Shown piece after piece: positions 19,380-28,685 of a DNA stretch of 64,000 nt; the first letter of the stretch is position 1; the number at the start of each line of letters is the position of its first letter. The stretch comes from Vibrio amylolyticus (GTDB lineage Bacteria; Pseudomonadota; Gammaproteobacteria; Enterobacterales; Vibrionaceae). Both the position numbers and the translations under genes were made by a program. The DNA lies in the NCBI RefSeq assembly GCF_023145695.1, contig NZ_JAJHVV010000006.1, positions 62,001 through 126,000 on the forward strand, read 5' to 3'. Below the pieces are notes generated by a model, which did not search any database, was not told where the DNA came from, and saw nothing but the letters and a program-made list of their open reading frames with translations.

Positions 19380-19973
19380 TTACCATTCGATAAAGATAGG
19401 AGTCCCTGTTCTCACTACACTCAATAACGTATCTATTTCATCATTGGTGATAGCGATACAACCATTGGTCCAGTCAAAGCTTTGAACATAGTGTTGTGCA
19501 CGATTATCACCATTTTTAAATCCATGTATTTTTATGTCACCACCTGGATTCACACCTTTGTATTCAGCCCAATCAGTGTCGGCCTGGTTGGGGTAGTTGA
19601 TATGTATTGAGCGATAAAAGGAAGAGTCGTCAATTACAAAATCAAGAAGATAGGTTCCTTCAGGGGTGCGTTGATCGCCTTCCCATAATTTGTGCCCTTT
19701 AGGTCTTGCCCCTAACGCAATCCGAAACTCATGCACGATGACATCATGTTTGATTAGGTACATTCGTCGTTTGGACTTATCGACTTTTATTAGGTCGATG
19801 TAAGATTCATTAGTTTGACTACGACTTTTAACCGCACTTTCTTTAACGGGTGATTCATCGACTACGTCACTTTCTGCGCTAGAGGCAGTTATAGATTCAG
19901 CCATCGCACTCACCGATATTATTGATGAAAGTAGACTAATCAACAGTGGCCAGAAAAGCGGAGTACGTTGCAT
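19380..19973 (-). CDS. L,D-transpeptidase (YkuD family)
   Basis: This 197-residue protein has an N-terminal signal sequence (about residues 1-25), a short S/E/V-rich linker and a YkuD catalytic domain. The catalytic site is visible: a histidine in IHGFKNG and the cysteine in DWTNGCIAI, matching the family pattern HGx...SxGC(I/L)R with small changes. Such enzymes act in the periplasm on peptidoglycan stem peptides, making 3-3 crosslinks or attaching lipoproteins. The single domain and the absence of LysM resemble the YafK/ErfK-like minimal forms. The product could also be a peptidoglycan amidase-like member of the family. Confidence 0.88.
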   Translation of the reverse strand: MQRTPLFWPLLISLLSSIISVSAMAESITASSAESDVVDESPVKESAVKSRSQTNESYIDLIKVDKSKRRMYLIKHDVIVHEFRIALGARPKGHKLWEGDQRTPEGTYLLDFVIDDSSFYRSIHINYPNQADTDWAEYKGVNPGGDIKIHGFKNGDNRAQHYVQSFDWTNGCIAITNDEIDTLLSVVRTGTPIFIEW

Positions 19974-20285
19974 TGAATATTGGACCTTTTTGCGTCTTAT
20001 AAAGTGGTAGTAGTCGGGAAATTATAAACAATTATGTCAATTTTGGTTGAGGAAATCTTGGATTGATTTTGCTGCCGATATTATTCAGTTCTCAAAATAA
20101 ATAGAAGTGCAAATAGTGATGATGAAAACCTTGGAAACAAGATCAAATAAATGTCGTCTGTCTCATGAATGAATAACTTGATATTGACGTTTTGCGGCTC
20201 ACTTAACAATGACCTTTATGCTAGATTGATTGCATACTTATACAGCGCGATTATAGAAATATAGATTATAAAAAAGGCTTAGACT
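19974..20285. other. divergent intergenic region
   Basis: About 310 AT-rich bases separate the leftward L,D-transpeptidase gene and the rightward GGDEF gene and must hold both promoters. I see no gene, strong hairpin or recognisable operator. AAAAAAGGC lies 8-9 bases before the GGDEF start codon. Confidence 0.5.
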
Positions 20286-22412
20286 ATGTTTCAGAGAGCG
20301 CAACTCAAACAAATATCATCAGCAAGAAACCACCGTTATCTGGCGCATATTCTATTCAATTATCTAGACAACATTTTACAACCAAAAGCGATGTCTATCA
20401 TTAATGAGCCCGTCCATGGAGAGAAAGCGGAAGTTCTCTATTCTTACTCAGAAGGTCTGGAGTTATCGGCTTACCCAAATAGTTTCTGGGCTTGGGCGTC
20501 TCAGTTTGATACTTCAGATAGCTTCCTTCCTCTCGCCATTAATACCTGCCGCTGGGACCCTGTCACACTTATGGGAGGAGACTCCTATATATTTATGCTC
20601 GATGGCCACCCATCGACTCGTACTTATATCGTGGTAGAGGGCTCAGATGGAGCGTTATTTACACAATTGGATGAACAAAATCAGTTTGATTGCTTAGCGA
20701 TTGTTTCATCGAGATGGCAGTGTTTACGCGCTGAACGTGAGGCATCCCAAGAGTTTAAACTTCGAGATATAAAAGAAGCGAAATATATAGACGAGCTTAA
20801 ACAGCGCGAAAACTTCATTGAAAACATGAAGTTAGTCCAGAAAATAGCGATGAACATGTCTACGCCTGAGACTTTAGATGAGCTGTATAAATTTGCGGTT
20901 GAATCGGTAAGAAATGACCTTGGTTTTGATCGCGCCGTATTTATGCTGCTTGACATGAAAAAACGTTGTTTTAGCGGTACTTATGGAACGAATGAAAAAG
21001 GTCAAACGGTCAGTGAGCATCATACTCAGTATGATCTACATCAGCTAGAAGATGAGTACATTGAAGTGCTTTTTGATGAAGATAGAACGGTTGTTTTAGT
21101 TCAAGATGCTCCATTATATACTGCTGGTAAAGTAGTGGGGCAGGGCTGGAATGGTATGCTCGTGTTGCGTGATGGGTCGGAGACAATAGGCTGGATTGCG
21201 ATCGATAATTACTTGAATCGCTTACCGATCACGACCTATCAAAAGCAAGCGCTTGAAGCGTTTGGTTCCCATTTATCGCAGATCTATATACGTAAGCGTC
21301 AAGAGCAAAATGTGAGAATGCTTCATGCCAGTATGGTTGAATTATCACGCTGTATGAAGACAAGTGAAGTCTGTAAATCAGCGGTGATGTTCGCTATTAA
21401 TCGGCTTGGTATCGACAGGCTTGCTGTATTTTTAACCGATGCTAATTGTTCGTATATGCAAGGAACATGGGGTACCGATATTCAAGGTAATATTGTGGAT
21501 GAGTCTTACTATCGTTCAGAAACTCAAGATCGGTCCATTGTAAATTTAGCAAGAGAGAACCCCAATGAGGTAGTGTTTGAGGAGTCGGTGCCGATTTATC
21601 ACGACTTCAATATCGTCGGCTTCGGTTGGACGGCGATGACGATGCTAACCAGTAACAGTGGTGAACCCATCGCATTTATTGCCGCTGATAACCTATTAAA
21701 GCGTACGCCACTCACCTCACAACTGCGTGAAGTTGTGAAAATGTTTGCCTCTAATTTGACGGAAGTCTTGTTAAGAACTCGCGCCCAACAAGCGATACAC
21801 GAGCTTAATGAAAGCCTAGAGCAGCAAGTGAAAAATCGAACTCAACAGTTAGAAGAGGCGAATGAGAAGTTGGAACTGCTCTCTAAAATGGACCCATTAA
21901 CGCGTTTGGGCAACCGTAGAATGTTGGAGCATTTGTTAGAGAATAAGTGCATTTCTCAAAAAAGCGCCAATACCCAATATGGTCTCATTCTGCTTGATAT
22001 TGACCATTTTGGTTTATTCAATAATCACTATGGTCATCTTGAGGGGGATATCGCTTTGATGCGAGTGGGTAATATTTTAAAGCGTCATACCCAACTGGAA
22101 GATGAAGTGTTCTGTCGGATAGGTGGAGAAGAATTTGTATTATTGGTTTCCCACAAAAGTGAGCAGGTTGTTAGAGAGCTTGCTGAGAAAATTAGGAGCG
22201 ATATTGAAGCGGAAAGCATTGCTCATATCCCGAGTCCAACTCAGGATATGTTAACCGTTTCAGTTGGTTACACAGTCAAATCTTTTGAAGCTGGTAAGTT
22301 TAATTTTGATGCTCTCTACGGTGAATCAGATAAGGCACTCTATCGAGCTAAAGAGAGAGGGCGAAACTGTGTTGTGGGTACTGAGGAAAAACAGGCTGAA
22401 GTAAACACTTAA
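20286..22412 (+). CDS. GAF-GAF-GGDEF diguanylate cyclase
   Basis: The protein has 708 residues. Residues 1-170 are an unrecognised N-terminal region. Two GAF-like domains follow (about 190-335 and 350-500), each containing a YGTNEKGQ/WGTDIQGN-type turn and a VGQGW/VGFGW strand. A short coiled coil (QQVKNRTQQLEEANEKLELL) leads into a GGDEF domain (about 540-700). The active-site loop is RIGGEEF, so cyclic-di-GMP synthesis is likely. The usual inhibitory RxxD motif is not present at its normal place. There are no membrane spans, so it is a cytoplasmic sensor. It is transcribed alone and ends at a hairpin terminator. Confidence 0.9.
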   Translation: MFQRAQLKQISSARNHRYLAHILFNYLDNILQPKAMSIINEPVHGEKAEVLYSYSEGLELSAYPNSFWAWASQFDTSDSFLPLAINTCRWDPVTLMGGDSYIFMLDGHPSTRTYIVVEGSDGALFTQLDEQNQFDCLAIVSSRWQCLRAEREASQEFKLRDIKEAKYIDELKQRENFIENMKLVQKIAMNMSTPETLDELYKFAVESVRNDLGFDRAVFMLLDMKKRCFSGTYGTNEKGQTVSEHHTQYDLHQLEDEYIEVLFDEDRTVVLVQDAPLYTAGKVVGQGWNGMLVLRDGSETIGWIAIDNYLNRLPITTYQKQALEAFGSHLSQIYIRKRQEQNVRMLHASMVELSRCMKTSEVCKSAVMFAINRLGIDRLAVFLTDANCSYMQGTWGTDIQGNIVDESYYRSETQDRSIVNLARENPNEVVFEESVPIYHDFNIVGFGWTAMTMLTSNSGEPIAFIAADNLLKRTPLTSQLREVVKMFASNLTEVLLRTRAQQAIHELNESLEQQVKNRTQQLEEANEKLELLSKMDPLTRLGNRRMLEHLLENKCISQKSANTQYGLILLDIDHFGLFNNHYGHLEGDIALMRVGNILKRHTQLEDEVFCRIGGEEFVLLVSHKSEQVVRELAEKIRSDIEAESIAHIPSPTQDMLTVSVGYTVKSFEAGKFNFDALYGESDKALYRAKERGRNCVVGTEEKQAEVNT

Positions 22413-22452
22413 CTAGAAATTCTATATTTGAGCGTAGTGATTTGAAGTATTA

Positions 22453-22483
22453 AAAAACGCCAGTCATCGTGACTGGCATTTTT
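22453..22483 (+). terminator. terminator after the GGDEF gene
   Basis: GCCAGTCA/TGACTGGC stem with a TCG loop, preceded by an A-run and followed by ATTTTT. It could work on both strands. Confidence 0.85.
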
Positions 22484-22603
22484 ATACCAAAAAGTGACCT
22501 AGAAATCGATTCAAGCTCTCCATGAACAGGAGAAAGGTGCTGAAAATCATAGCGGTCGCCTGTAGGATAGAAAAACAAGATTATGGTCAAAGGATAGTGA
22601 TGA

Positions 22604-23077
22604 GTGATAATTAGAAATCAGCTAAAGCCAACGGATTTAGGCCGGATAATTTTACTTCATAGTGAGTTCTATTCTGAGCGAGATGGTTATGACCATACCT
22701 TTGAAGCTTATGTGGCTGAGCCATTAGCGCAATTCGCTTTAATAGATAGTGTGCGAGAAAACATCTGGATTGTAGAAGACGATCAAGGCATAGCAGGAGT
22801 TATCTGCATTTGTGAACTCACTCAAGATCGAGCTCAATTGCGGTGGTTTATAGTACACCAACGAGCACAGGGTCAGGGCTTAGGTCGAGAGCTGATCAGT
22901 ATGGCATTGCAGTTTTGTCGGGACCAAGACTACTCCAAAGTCGTACTCTGGACAGCAAAAGGGCTAGATAAAGCAAAAGACGTGTATCTCAAAAATGGAT
23001 TCGAATTGACGCAAGAACGTACTCATCCACTTTGGGGCGTAGAAGTGACAGAGCAGTGCTATGAGCTCGACCTTTAA
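22604..23077 (+). CDS. GNAT-family N-acetyltransferase
   Basis: This 157-residue single-domain protein has the GNAT fold. The acetyl-CoA loop is visible as QRAQGQGLGRELI and is followed by the helix and VVLWTAKGLDKAKDVYLKNGFE, the usual ending in which the YxxxGF motif packs at the cofactor. The start is a GTG at 22604 with AAGGA about 10 bases upstream. The substrate is unknown. It resembles the GNAT domain that accompanies MarR-type regulators. It lies 80 bases before a second acetyltransferase gene. Confidence 0.85.
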   Translation: MIIRNQLKPTDLGRIILLHSEFYSERDGYDHTFEAYVAEPLAQFALIDSVRENIWIVEDDQGIAGVICICELTQDRAQLRWFIVHQRAQGQGLGRELISMALQFCRDQDYSKVVLWTAKGLDKAKDVYLKNGFELTQERTHPLWGVEVTEQCYELDL

Positions 23078-23157
23078 GTTTGGTTAAGATGTTCTCAGTT
23101 GATGTTTACAACTGACGTGTGCAGCTAATGTTCATAAGTGACAGATAGGGGAGCGTA

Positions 23158-23709
23158 ATGGAAACAGAACGATTGATTCTTAGGCAGTGGGGTGAAGAAG
23201 ATTTTGCTCCTTATGCTGCACTCAATGCTGACCCAACGGTAATGAGATACTTTCCTTCCACGTTAACGAAACAAGAGAGTGATGAGCAAGCCATGCAAAT
23301 TCATGGGTTGATTGCTGACCGAGGATGGGGATTTTGGGCTGTTGAGCTTAAATCGACAGGGGAGTTTATCGGGTTTGTTGGCCTTCATAGCCAAGACGAA
23401 AACAGTGGAATACCGAATGCCCCGTTTGTTGAAATCGGTTGGCGGATAGCGTCCCAACATTGGGGGAAAGGTTACGCACCTGAAGCGGCAAAAAAGGCAT
23501 TAGAATTTGGCTTTGAACATCTTAATGCACCCGCAATTTATGCTTTTACAACCTTAACCAATGATCCTTCTCAAATAGTGATGCGTAAGGTTGGCTTAAG
23601 CAATGTCGATCAGAACTTCCTTCACCCTAAATTACCGCAAGGTCATGAATTACAACAACACTGCTTGTATAAAATAACAAAGGACCAGTGGTTAGCTGGT
23701 CCTTCATAA
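23158..23709 (+). CDS. RimJ/RimL-like GNAT acetyltransferase
   Basis: The protein has 183 residues. It opens with ETERLILRQWGEEDF, the classic start of the RimJ/RimL group. A cofactor site follows (WRIASQHWGKGYAPEAAKKAL) and then AIYAFTTLTNDPSQIVMRKVGL, corresponding to the N..S..V..K.G motif. The family acetylates N-terminal or side-chain amino groups of proteins or small molecules; the target cannot be read from the sequence. GGGAG lies just before the ATG. A hairpin spans the stop codon. Confidence 0.85.
   Translation: METERLILRQWGEEDFAPYAALNADPTVMRYFPSTLTKQESDEQAMQIHGLIADRGWGFWAVELKSTGEFIGFVGLHSQDENSGIPNAPFVEIGWRIASQHWGKGYAPEAAKKALEFGFEHLNAPAIYAFTTLTNDPSQIVMRKVGLSNVDQNFLHPKLPQGHELQQHCLYKITKDQWLAGPS
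23679..23705 (+). terminator. possible terminator overlapping the acetyltransferase stop codon
   Basis: AAGGACCAG pairs with CTGGTCCTT across a short loop and includes the end of the coding region. The T-run after it is short, so termination is uncertain. Confidence 0.4.
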
Positions 23710-23746
23710 TGTTTACGACCTCTTATTGGGTGTTATGCTTTGAACG

Positions 23747-25414
23747 TTAAAGTTTGCCCAATGGACATTGATTCGATGGCTTTCTTCGCTCAACTCGCTT
23801 CATCATTTTTAGTAACTTATTATTGCTTTCGATCGCGGAAGGCGATGGGCATTGAGCGCTATAAGCAGAGCTAAGTTTTTGTTTAAATTGATTGATGACT
23901 TGGCTCTCTTCATCGCTTAAATCGGTGTGTTCGCCTAACCATTGGGTTAAGAGGAACTGACTTTTTATCACATCTTCTGTTTTTAGTGCAGCTTTAAACC
24001 TCTCTAATGTTGAGCTATCACCTACCGTCGAATTGCTGTCATCATCTGTGTTATTGCCTCTAACGGATCGATTTCGAATAATAAAGGCCATTGAAACAAG
24101 CCAAAGCGTTGCAAATAGGGCGGTTAAATAGGGCCAGATACCGCTGTCGTACACGGTATTCACCGTTTGAGGTAAGGGTACTTGTGGTGTGATTACTTGG
24201 CTATTATTGACGCCTGTTGCCTCACTGACAGAGATTGCTAGACCATTTAATGTTGATGCCGTTTGTTTTTTATTCTTACTGTCCCACCAATTGATGCTAA
24301 CTCCCGATAATTCGTGCTCACCTGTTTGCTGTGGAATAAGCACTTGCTTTAAGGTCATGACCGTATTGCCGTTTTGATCGTGAGTAAACTGAGGCTTTTC
24401 TTCATAAACTCGGAAGGTTTCAGGGTAGTCAATTGTGAGGTTAGGGTATTGATTTGGGTTTAAGCCATCAATCTTGAGAGTAATCATACGAGTCAGTGCA
24501 TCACCGACTTGCATTGCGTGTGGCGTGTCTTCATTAACTAACTGCCCATCTTGATTCAGCCACTGCTGCTCTATCTGCAATTGTTTAGTAGGGAGCCAAG
24601 CACCTGAGTAGTTCTCAGGTTTTGGGTGCACAGTCAGAGTAAACTGCTCTGGAGCAGTATCGGCATTGATCATTGTCGTGGTGCCACGGCGAGTGTCGCC
24701 ATGAATTACCGTACCAGTGAATGCAGGCGCGATAAGAGTAAACTCACCGCTTTGTATGGCATCAATCCTATAGCGTTGATCAACTACAGTCACTTCAATA
24801 CCATCCTTAATAGTTTGATACTGATTAGGCTCGCCATCTAATTCGATCTTCATGCCATCGATTTTGGGTTGAACAATTTGAGCATTTTGTAGTCGGCGTG
24901 GATCTGCCTTAATGATGAGGCGAAAGTCCAGTCTAGCACTCTCTTTTGGATAAAGAGATGTGGTTGATAATCGAGATCTTAACTCCACCAAATCTGAAGC
25001 TTGAGGTTGGTCATTGTCCATCGACACTTCGATTTGAATCGGTTGAGTTGTCGCCCCTGCAATTGAAAAACTCGGGATAGTGAGTGTACCAAGCTTTTGC
25101 GCGGCGAGAGAGACGTTCCATTCGCTGCGATTATTTCGGTCACCATTGATGATATTGATAGAGGTGCCAAAACTTGGTCGGCTCATATAAAAATCGTTTT
25201 CTAAAATTGAGAAATCGATTTCATCTTGAGACACTTTTTCGTTGACGACAATTCTCAGCTGAAAGACTTCATTTTTAGCGACCTGATTGGTACTCACACT
25301 CGTAAGGGCGGTGGTTGCCCCGTTCGCAACGAAACTAACGGTACTAACACTGAGTAGCGTTAGGAGTGAAATAATTGATGAGTAACGAGAGAGAATAGAT
25401 TGCATCTTCACCAT
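23747..25414 (-). CDS. batD: BatD-like membrane-anchored protein
   Basis: The protein has 555 residues. After a signal peptide (about residues 4-33, MQSILSRYSSIISLLTLLSV...) comes a large periplasmic part built of beta-sandwich domains, containing EIDFSILENDFYMSRPS and repeated 'LTIPSFSI/LIAPAF' strands that are typical of BatD/DUF11-like proteins. One membrane span (about 430-450) and a cytoplasmic tail follow. It is the last gene of the Bat operon and its start overlaps the end of the VWA-TPR gene. In Bacteroides and Francisella, Bat proteins support stress tolerance; the exact biochemical role is unknown. The ATG at 25405 (codon 4) is an equally possible start. Confidence 0.88.
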   Translation of the reverse strand: MVKMQSILSRYSSIISLLTLLSVSTVSFVANGATTALTSVSTNQVAKNEVFQLRIVVNEKVSQDEIDFSILENDFYMSRPSFGTSINIINGDRNNRSEWNVSLAAQKLGTLTIPSFSIAGATTQPIQIEVSMDNDQPQASDLVELRSRLSTTSLYPKESARLDFRLIIKADPRRLQNAQIVQPKIDGMKIELDGEPNQYQTIKDGIEVTVVDQRYRIDAIQSGEFTLIAPAFTGTVIHGDTRRGTTTMINADTAPEQFTLTVHPKPENYSGAWLPTKQLQIEQQWLNQDGQLVNEDTPHAMQVGDALTRMITLKIDGLNPNQYPNLTIDYPETFRVYEEKPQFTHDQNGNTVMTLKQVLIPQQTGEHELSGVSINWWDSKNKKQTASTLNGLAISVSEATGVNNSQVITPQVPLPQTVNTVYDSGIWPYLTALFATLWLVSMAFIIRNRSVRGNNTDDDSNSTVGDSSTLERFKAALKTEDVIKSQFLLTQWLGEHTDLSDEESQVINQFKQKLSSAYSAQCPSPSAIESNNKLLKMMKRVERRKPSNQCPLGKL

Positions 25415-27252
25415 TTCTTACCTGTATTTTGAGGAGGTTGTTTTTGCTGAGCTTGTAGCAACATTTGTGCTTGTAACAGACGACTAGGGTCGCGCGCGTT
25501 TTCTACCTGTTCTAACTTACGAATAGCGGGATCAACCGACTCCTGATTATCTTGTGCCGCAGAGGTGGCACTTTGACTACTTTCCGGTTCTTGGTCATTC
25601 ATAGACTCGGCTTGTGATGTGTCATCGTTGTTTGTTTGTTGCTGCGCTTGAGTATTCTCTTCATTGGGTTGAGAATTACTGCTTTCAGGCGAGTCACTTC
25701 CGTCATTGGGCTCATTTTGACTGTTGGGTTGTTGACCTGTTGATGGGCTTTGCTCATCGCTGTTCGTCGAAGCGTCGTCTGATGAAGAGTTAGACTCTGA
25801 GTTGTCATCAGATTCTGAACGGTCATTGGATTTCTGCTGGTTATCGCCCGATTGTTTACCGTCTTGGGAGTCAGAACTGTCTTCGTTATTTTGACCGCTG
25901 CTATCTTGTTGCTGTTGCTGCTCTTGTGCACGCTTAACAATCTCAAGGTTTTCGGTAGCTTCCTTGACGAATTTTCCCTGTTGAATGAGCTGATTGTAAT
26001 TATCAATCGCTTGTTCAAAGTCTCCGTTTTGGGCTTGAGCGTTAGCTAGGTTATAACGCGCACGGTCACTGTCTATTTTTTCTAGGCTTTCAATTGCTCC
26101 TTTGAAGTCACCTGCTTGGTACTGAGCAATGCCACGCCATTCATCGTTAGAAAAGAGTTCAGCGGCTTGTTGATAATCTTCGGCATTATATAAGTCGATT
26201 GCCTGTTGATCACTTGTTTTCCAAGGGTTTGCGTAGGCTAGATTTGGCTGTCCAATGGATAGACCTAATATCGCAATAGTAAAGATAACGCCTCGCCTGA
26301 ACAAAAGGCTAACAGGAACAATGAGAAGCGGGATTAACCAATAGCCACTGTTCACCCGCTCTTCAAGTTGCTGCTGTTGAAGCGATGAAGTAGACGCGGC
26401 CACTTGGCTAGTGTAGTTGGCAATCAATTCAACATCGCGGCTATCTGCTTGCACAGCAGTAAATAGGCCGTCAACACTTCGAGCTAGCGTCTTCATATTC
26501 GAGAAATTTGATTGAGCAATAACGGTTGTGCCGTTGTCATCTCTTAAAAGTGAACCATCACTTAAACGAATTGGAGCACCAGACGAGGTAGCAATCGCTA
26601 GGATGCTTAATCGCCATTGCGTATTATCAAGTAGCGTTTTAATCGCGGATTTTTCAGCGTTATCTATGTCATCTGCGACAAGGATGATCTCACCTTGATC
26701 TAAGCCTGCGTTTTGCATCATCTCGATAGCAAGCGCTACCCCTGATGCCGCATCTGCGCCGGGGTAAGGCATAATATCAGGGGAGAGGTTAGGCAATAAA
26801 TTAAGCAGAGTTTGGCTATCTGTCGTCATTGGACTAACGGTATAAGCGTCACCCGCATAGGCGACTAATCCGGTACTGCCTTCCTGCCATACGTTGAGTA
26901 AGTCAGTTACTTTGTAACGAGCTTGGGTTAATCGGTTTGGCTTTATGTCGTTGGCATACATGGATAAAGACATATCCATGACTACGATACGTCCGCCTGA
27001 ATTTCCATAGACGGGTCTGTCAGATGAATAAAAGCTTGGGCCCGATAGAGCAATAATAGTGACCACCATACCTGCAGTAATCATGTAAATTAACGATTTT
27101 CTGCGAGGTGTGTTTTCGATACCAATCGCTTTTGCTAGGTGCGGGGCAATCAAGGAGACTTGATGCGTGTTTTTTCCAAGCCAAATGGTTAATGCCATAG
27201 CAGGAATTAACGCGATTAACCAAAGAGGGTATAAGAACGTAAAATTAGACAA
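25408..27252 (-). CDS. batB: BatB/BatC-type fusion: VWA domain with TPR repeats and Q/S/N-rich tail
   Basis: The protein has 614 residues. Two N-terminal spans (about 8-26 and 55-75) are followed by a von Willebrand A domain starting at VVMDMSLSMYANDIKP, which carries the DxSxS metal site. A third span lies near 310-330. Then come two or three tetratricopeptide units (IDLYNAEDYQQAAELF, YQAGDFKGAIESLEKI, AQNGDFEQAIDNYNQL), and finally a low-complexity tail of about 150 residues made almost only of Q, S, N, D and E. In many bacteria the VWA and TPR parts are separate genes (batB and batC); here they are one protein. It overlaps both neighbours by about 7 bases. Confidence 0.9.
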   Translation of the reverse strand: MSNFTFLYPLWLIALIPAMALTIWLGKNTHQVSLIAPHLAKAIGIENTPRRKSLIYMITAGMVVTIIALSGPSFYSSDRPVYGNSGGRIVVMDMSLSMYANDIKPNRLTQARYKVTDLLNVWQEGSTGLVAYAGDAYTVSPMTTDSQTLLNLLPNLSPDIMPYPGADAASGVALAIEMMQNAGLDQGEIILVADDIDNAEKSAIKTLLDNTQWRLSILAIATSSGAPIRLSDGSLLRDDNGTTVIAQSNFSNMKTLARSVDGLFTAVQADSRDVELIANYTSQVAASTSSLQQQQLEERVNSGYWLIPLLIVPVSLLFRRGVIFTIAILGLSIGQPNLAYANPWKTSDQQAIDLYNAEDYQQAAELFSNDEWRGIAQYQAGDFKGAIESLEKIDSDRARYNLANAQAQNGDFEQAIDNYNQLIQQGKFVKEATENLEIVKRAQEQQQQQDSSGQNNEDSSDSQDGKQSGDNQQKSNDRSESDDNSESNSSSDDASTNSDEQSPSTGQQPNSQNEPNDGSDSPESSNSQPNEENTQAQQQTNNDDTSQAESMNDQEPESSQSATSAAQDNQESVDPAIRKLEQVENARDPSRLLQAQMLLQAQQKQPPQNTGKKW

Positions 27253-28213
27253 AACCTCTCCTTAGAATAAGCACAACAGTAGAAAGAAGTAGCGCAGCAG
27301 CGAGCGGGATACCAAACCACTCTGTTTGAGGGCGCCATGTTTGTACTGCATCACTTATCGGTTCAAGCTCGTTAATGGTGTCGTAGATGGACGCTAAGTC
27401 ATGGCTGTCTCGAGCTCTGAAGTATTTTCCACCAGTAAGGTTAGCGATATTTTGTAAGGTGACTTCATCGAGATCGTGCGCCGTGTTGACTTTACGAGTC
27501 ATGAAAAACTCTTTGACGACCATTTCACCTGCGCCAACACCAACGGTATAAATTGTCGTATCAAATTTATTGGCTATCTCAGCCGCTTCCATTGGGTCAA
27601 GGACACCGGCGTTGTTTCCACCGTCGCTGAGTAAAATCATTACGCGCTGTGGAGCATCACTATCGACAAAGGTTTTGGTGGCAACGGCAATGCCATCACC
27701 AATCGCAGTTTGTGAACCAAGTAAACCAAGCACGGTTTGATTGAGCTGATCTGACACGGTTTGTCTGTCGAGAGTTAACGGTGTTTGCAAATAAGCGTGG
27801 TCGGCATACACCACTAGTCCAAGTCGGTCTCCCGATCGTTTCTCGATAAAGTCAGTGAGTACGTTTTTTACTGCTGTTAAGCGATCAATGTACTCATCGC
27901 CTTGTTTCATGTCTTTTTGGGTCATTGACCCAGATAGGTCGACCACTAACATCAAATCTCGATGTTCAGGGTTATGCGTGACAGGGTCGCCATACCAAAC
28001 AGGACGAGTGAGTGCGATGACCAAACACAGCCAGATAAGTGTCGCGAGCACTCGCAACAACGTCTGCTTTGGCGCACTTTGAGCATTCACCTTCGGCAAA
28101 AAGGGCAGTTGTATAGGCGCTGCTACTTTTACAGGGGGAAGCAGACGATGAATGATCAAAGGGAGCGGTAATAGAAACAGCGCCCACCACCACACAAACT
28201 CGATATTAGCCAA
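27245..28213 (-). CDS. batA: BatA-like VWA-domain membrane protein
   Basis: About 322 residues. An N-terminal double span (EFVWWWALFLLPLPLIIH and the span near residue 55) is followed by a VWA domain with an intact metal-binding DLSGSMTQKD motif, and by a C-terminal span (about residues 295-312). The longer in-frame reading up to 28270 would put a charged, histidine-containing stretch before the first span. A TTG at 28213 with GAGG eight bases upstream overlaps the previous stop by 8 bases, as the other junctions of this operon do, so I take it as the start. VWA domains mediate metal-dependent protein contacts; the partners are probably MoxR and the other Bat proteins. Confidence 0.85.
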   Translation of the reverse strand: MANIEFVWWWALFLLPLPLIIHRLLPPVKVAAPIQLPFLPKVNAQSAPKQTLLRVLATLIWLCLVIALTRPVWYGDPVTHNPEHRDLMLVVDLSGSMTQKDMKQGDEYIDRLTAVKNVLTDFIEKRSGDRLGLVVYADHAYLQTPLTLDRQTVSDQLNQTVLGLLGSQTAIGDGIAVATKTFVDSDAPQRVMILLSDGGNNAGVLDPMEAAEIANKFDTTIYTVGVGAGEMVVKEFFMTRKVNTAHDLDEVTLQNIANLTGGKYFRARDSHDLASIYDTINELEPISDAVQTWRPQTEWFGIPLAAALLLSTVVLILRRGFV

Positions 28214-28685
28214 GCTTACGTCCTCGTTTCGGTGGCAGTGCTTGGTCGACCCATTGGTAACAGTGATCAACTAAAAGCTGTGGCTCTTCAATGGCGTCTT
28301 TTTGGTATAGCGCTTGTTGCCACTTCTTCGAGTTGTGAAGAAAAAGTGGTGTCTCCAGTTGAGAATCTAAAAATACATACCAGTCTCGGCCTGTTAAGTG
28401 AGCGATATGTTCACGAGGGAAATAGCAAAGCGCGACTTGTCGTACGAGCTCAATGGCGTCAGAGGGTTTATCTTGCGCTTGATCCTGCTTGAGTAGTTTG
28501 AGGGCAGTTTGTTTTGGTGCAAGCCTCTTTTTATTCCACTTAATGAGCGCAACAATAAGAATAACAGTAAAGATAACGCCCAGAACAGACGCCCACCAAC
28601 CCCATGCAAGGGGAAACCAAGACGGCATAGGAGGAAGTTTTAAATCGTTAAGTGCTAATAATGCTGAGCTAGATGAATCCGTCAT
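28206..28685 (-). CDS. DUF4381-family membrane protein of the Bat operon
   Basis: This 159-residue protein has the family hallmarks: a leader segment with LKLPPMPSWFPLAWGWW, one membrane span (about 30-50) and a basic cytoplasmic domain ending in PLFLHNSKKWQQALYQ. Genes of this family sit between the DUF58 and VWA genes in gamma-proteobacterial Bat operons. Its role is unknown. It starts directly where the DUF58 gene stops and overlaps the BatA gene at its end. Confidence 0.85.
   Translation of the reverse strand: MTDSSSSALLALNDLKLPPMPSWFPLAWGWWASVLGVIFTVILIVALIKWNKKRLAPKQTALKLLKQDQAQDKPSDAIELVRQVALCYFPREHIAHLTGRDWYVFLDSQLETPLFLHNSKKWQQALYQKDAIEEPQLLVDHCYQWVDQALPPKRGRKLG

Noticed and set aside
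28214-28270. Longer BatA start with 19 extra residues
   Set aside because: It would place a charged stretch before the first membrane helix; the TTG at 28213 has a ribosome site and matches the overlap style of the operon.
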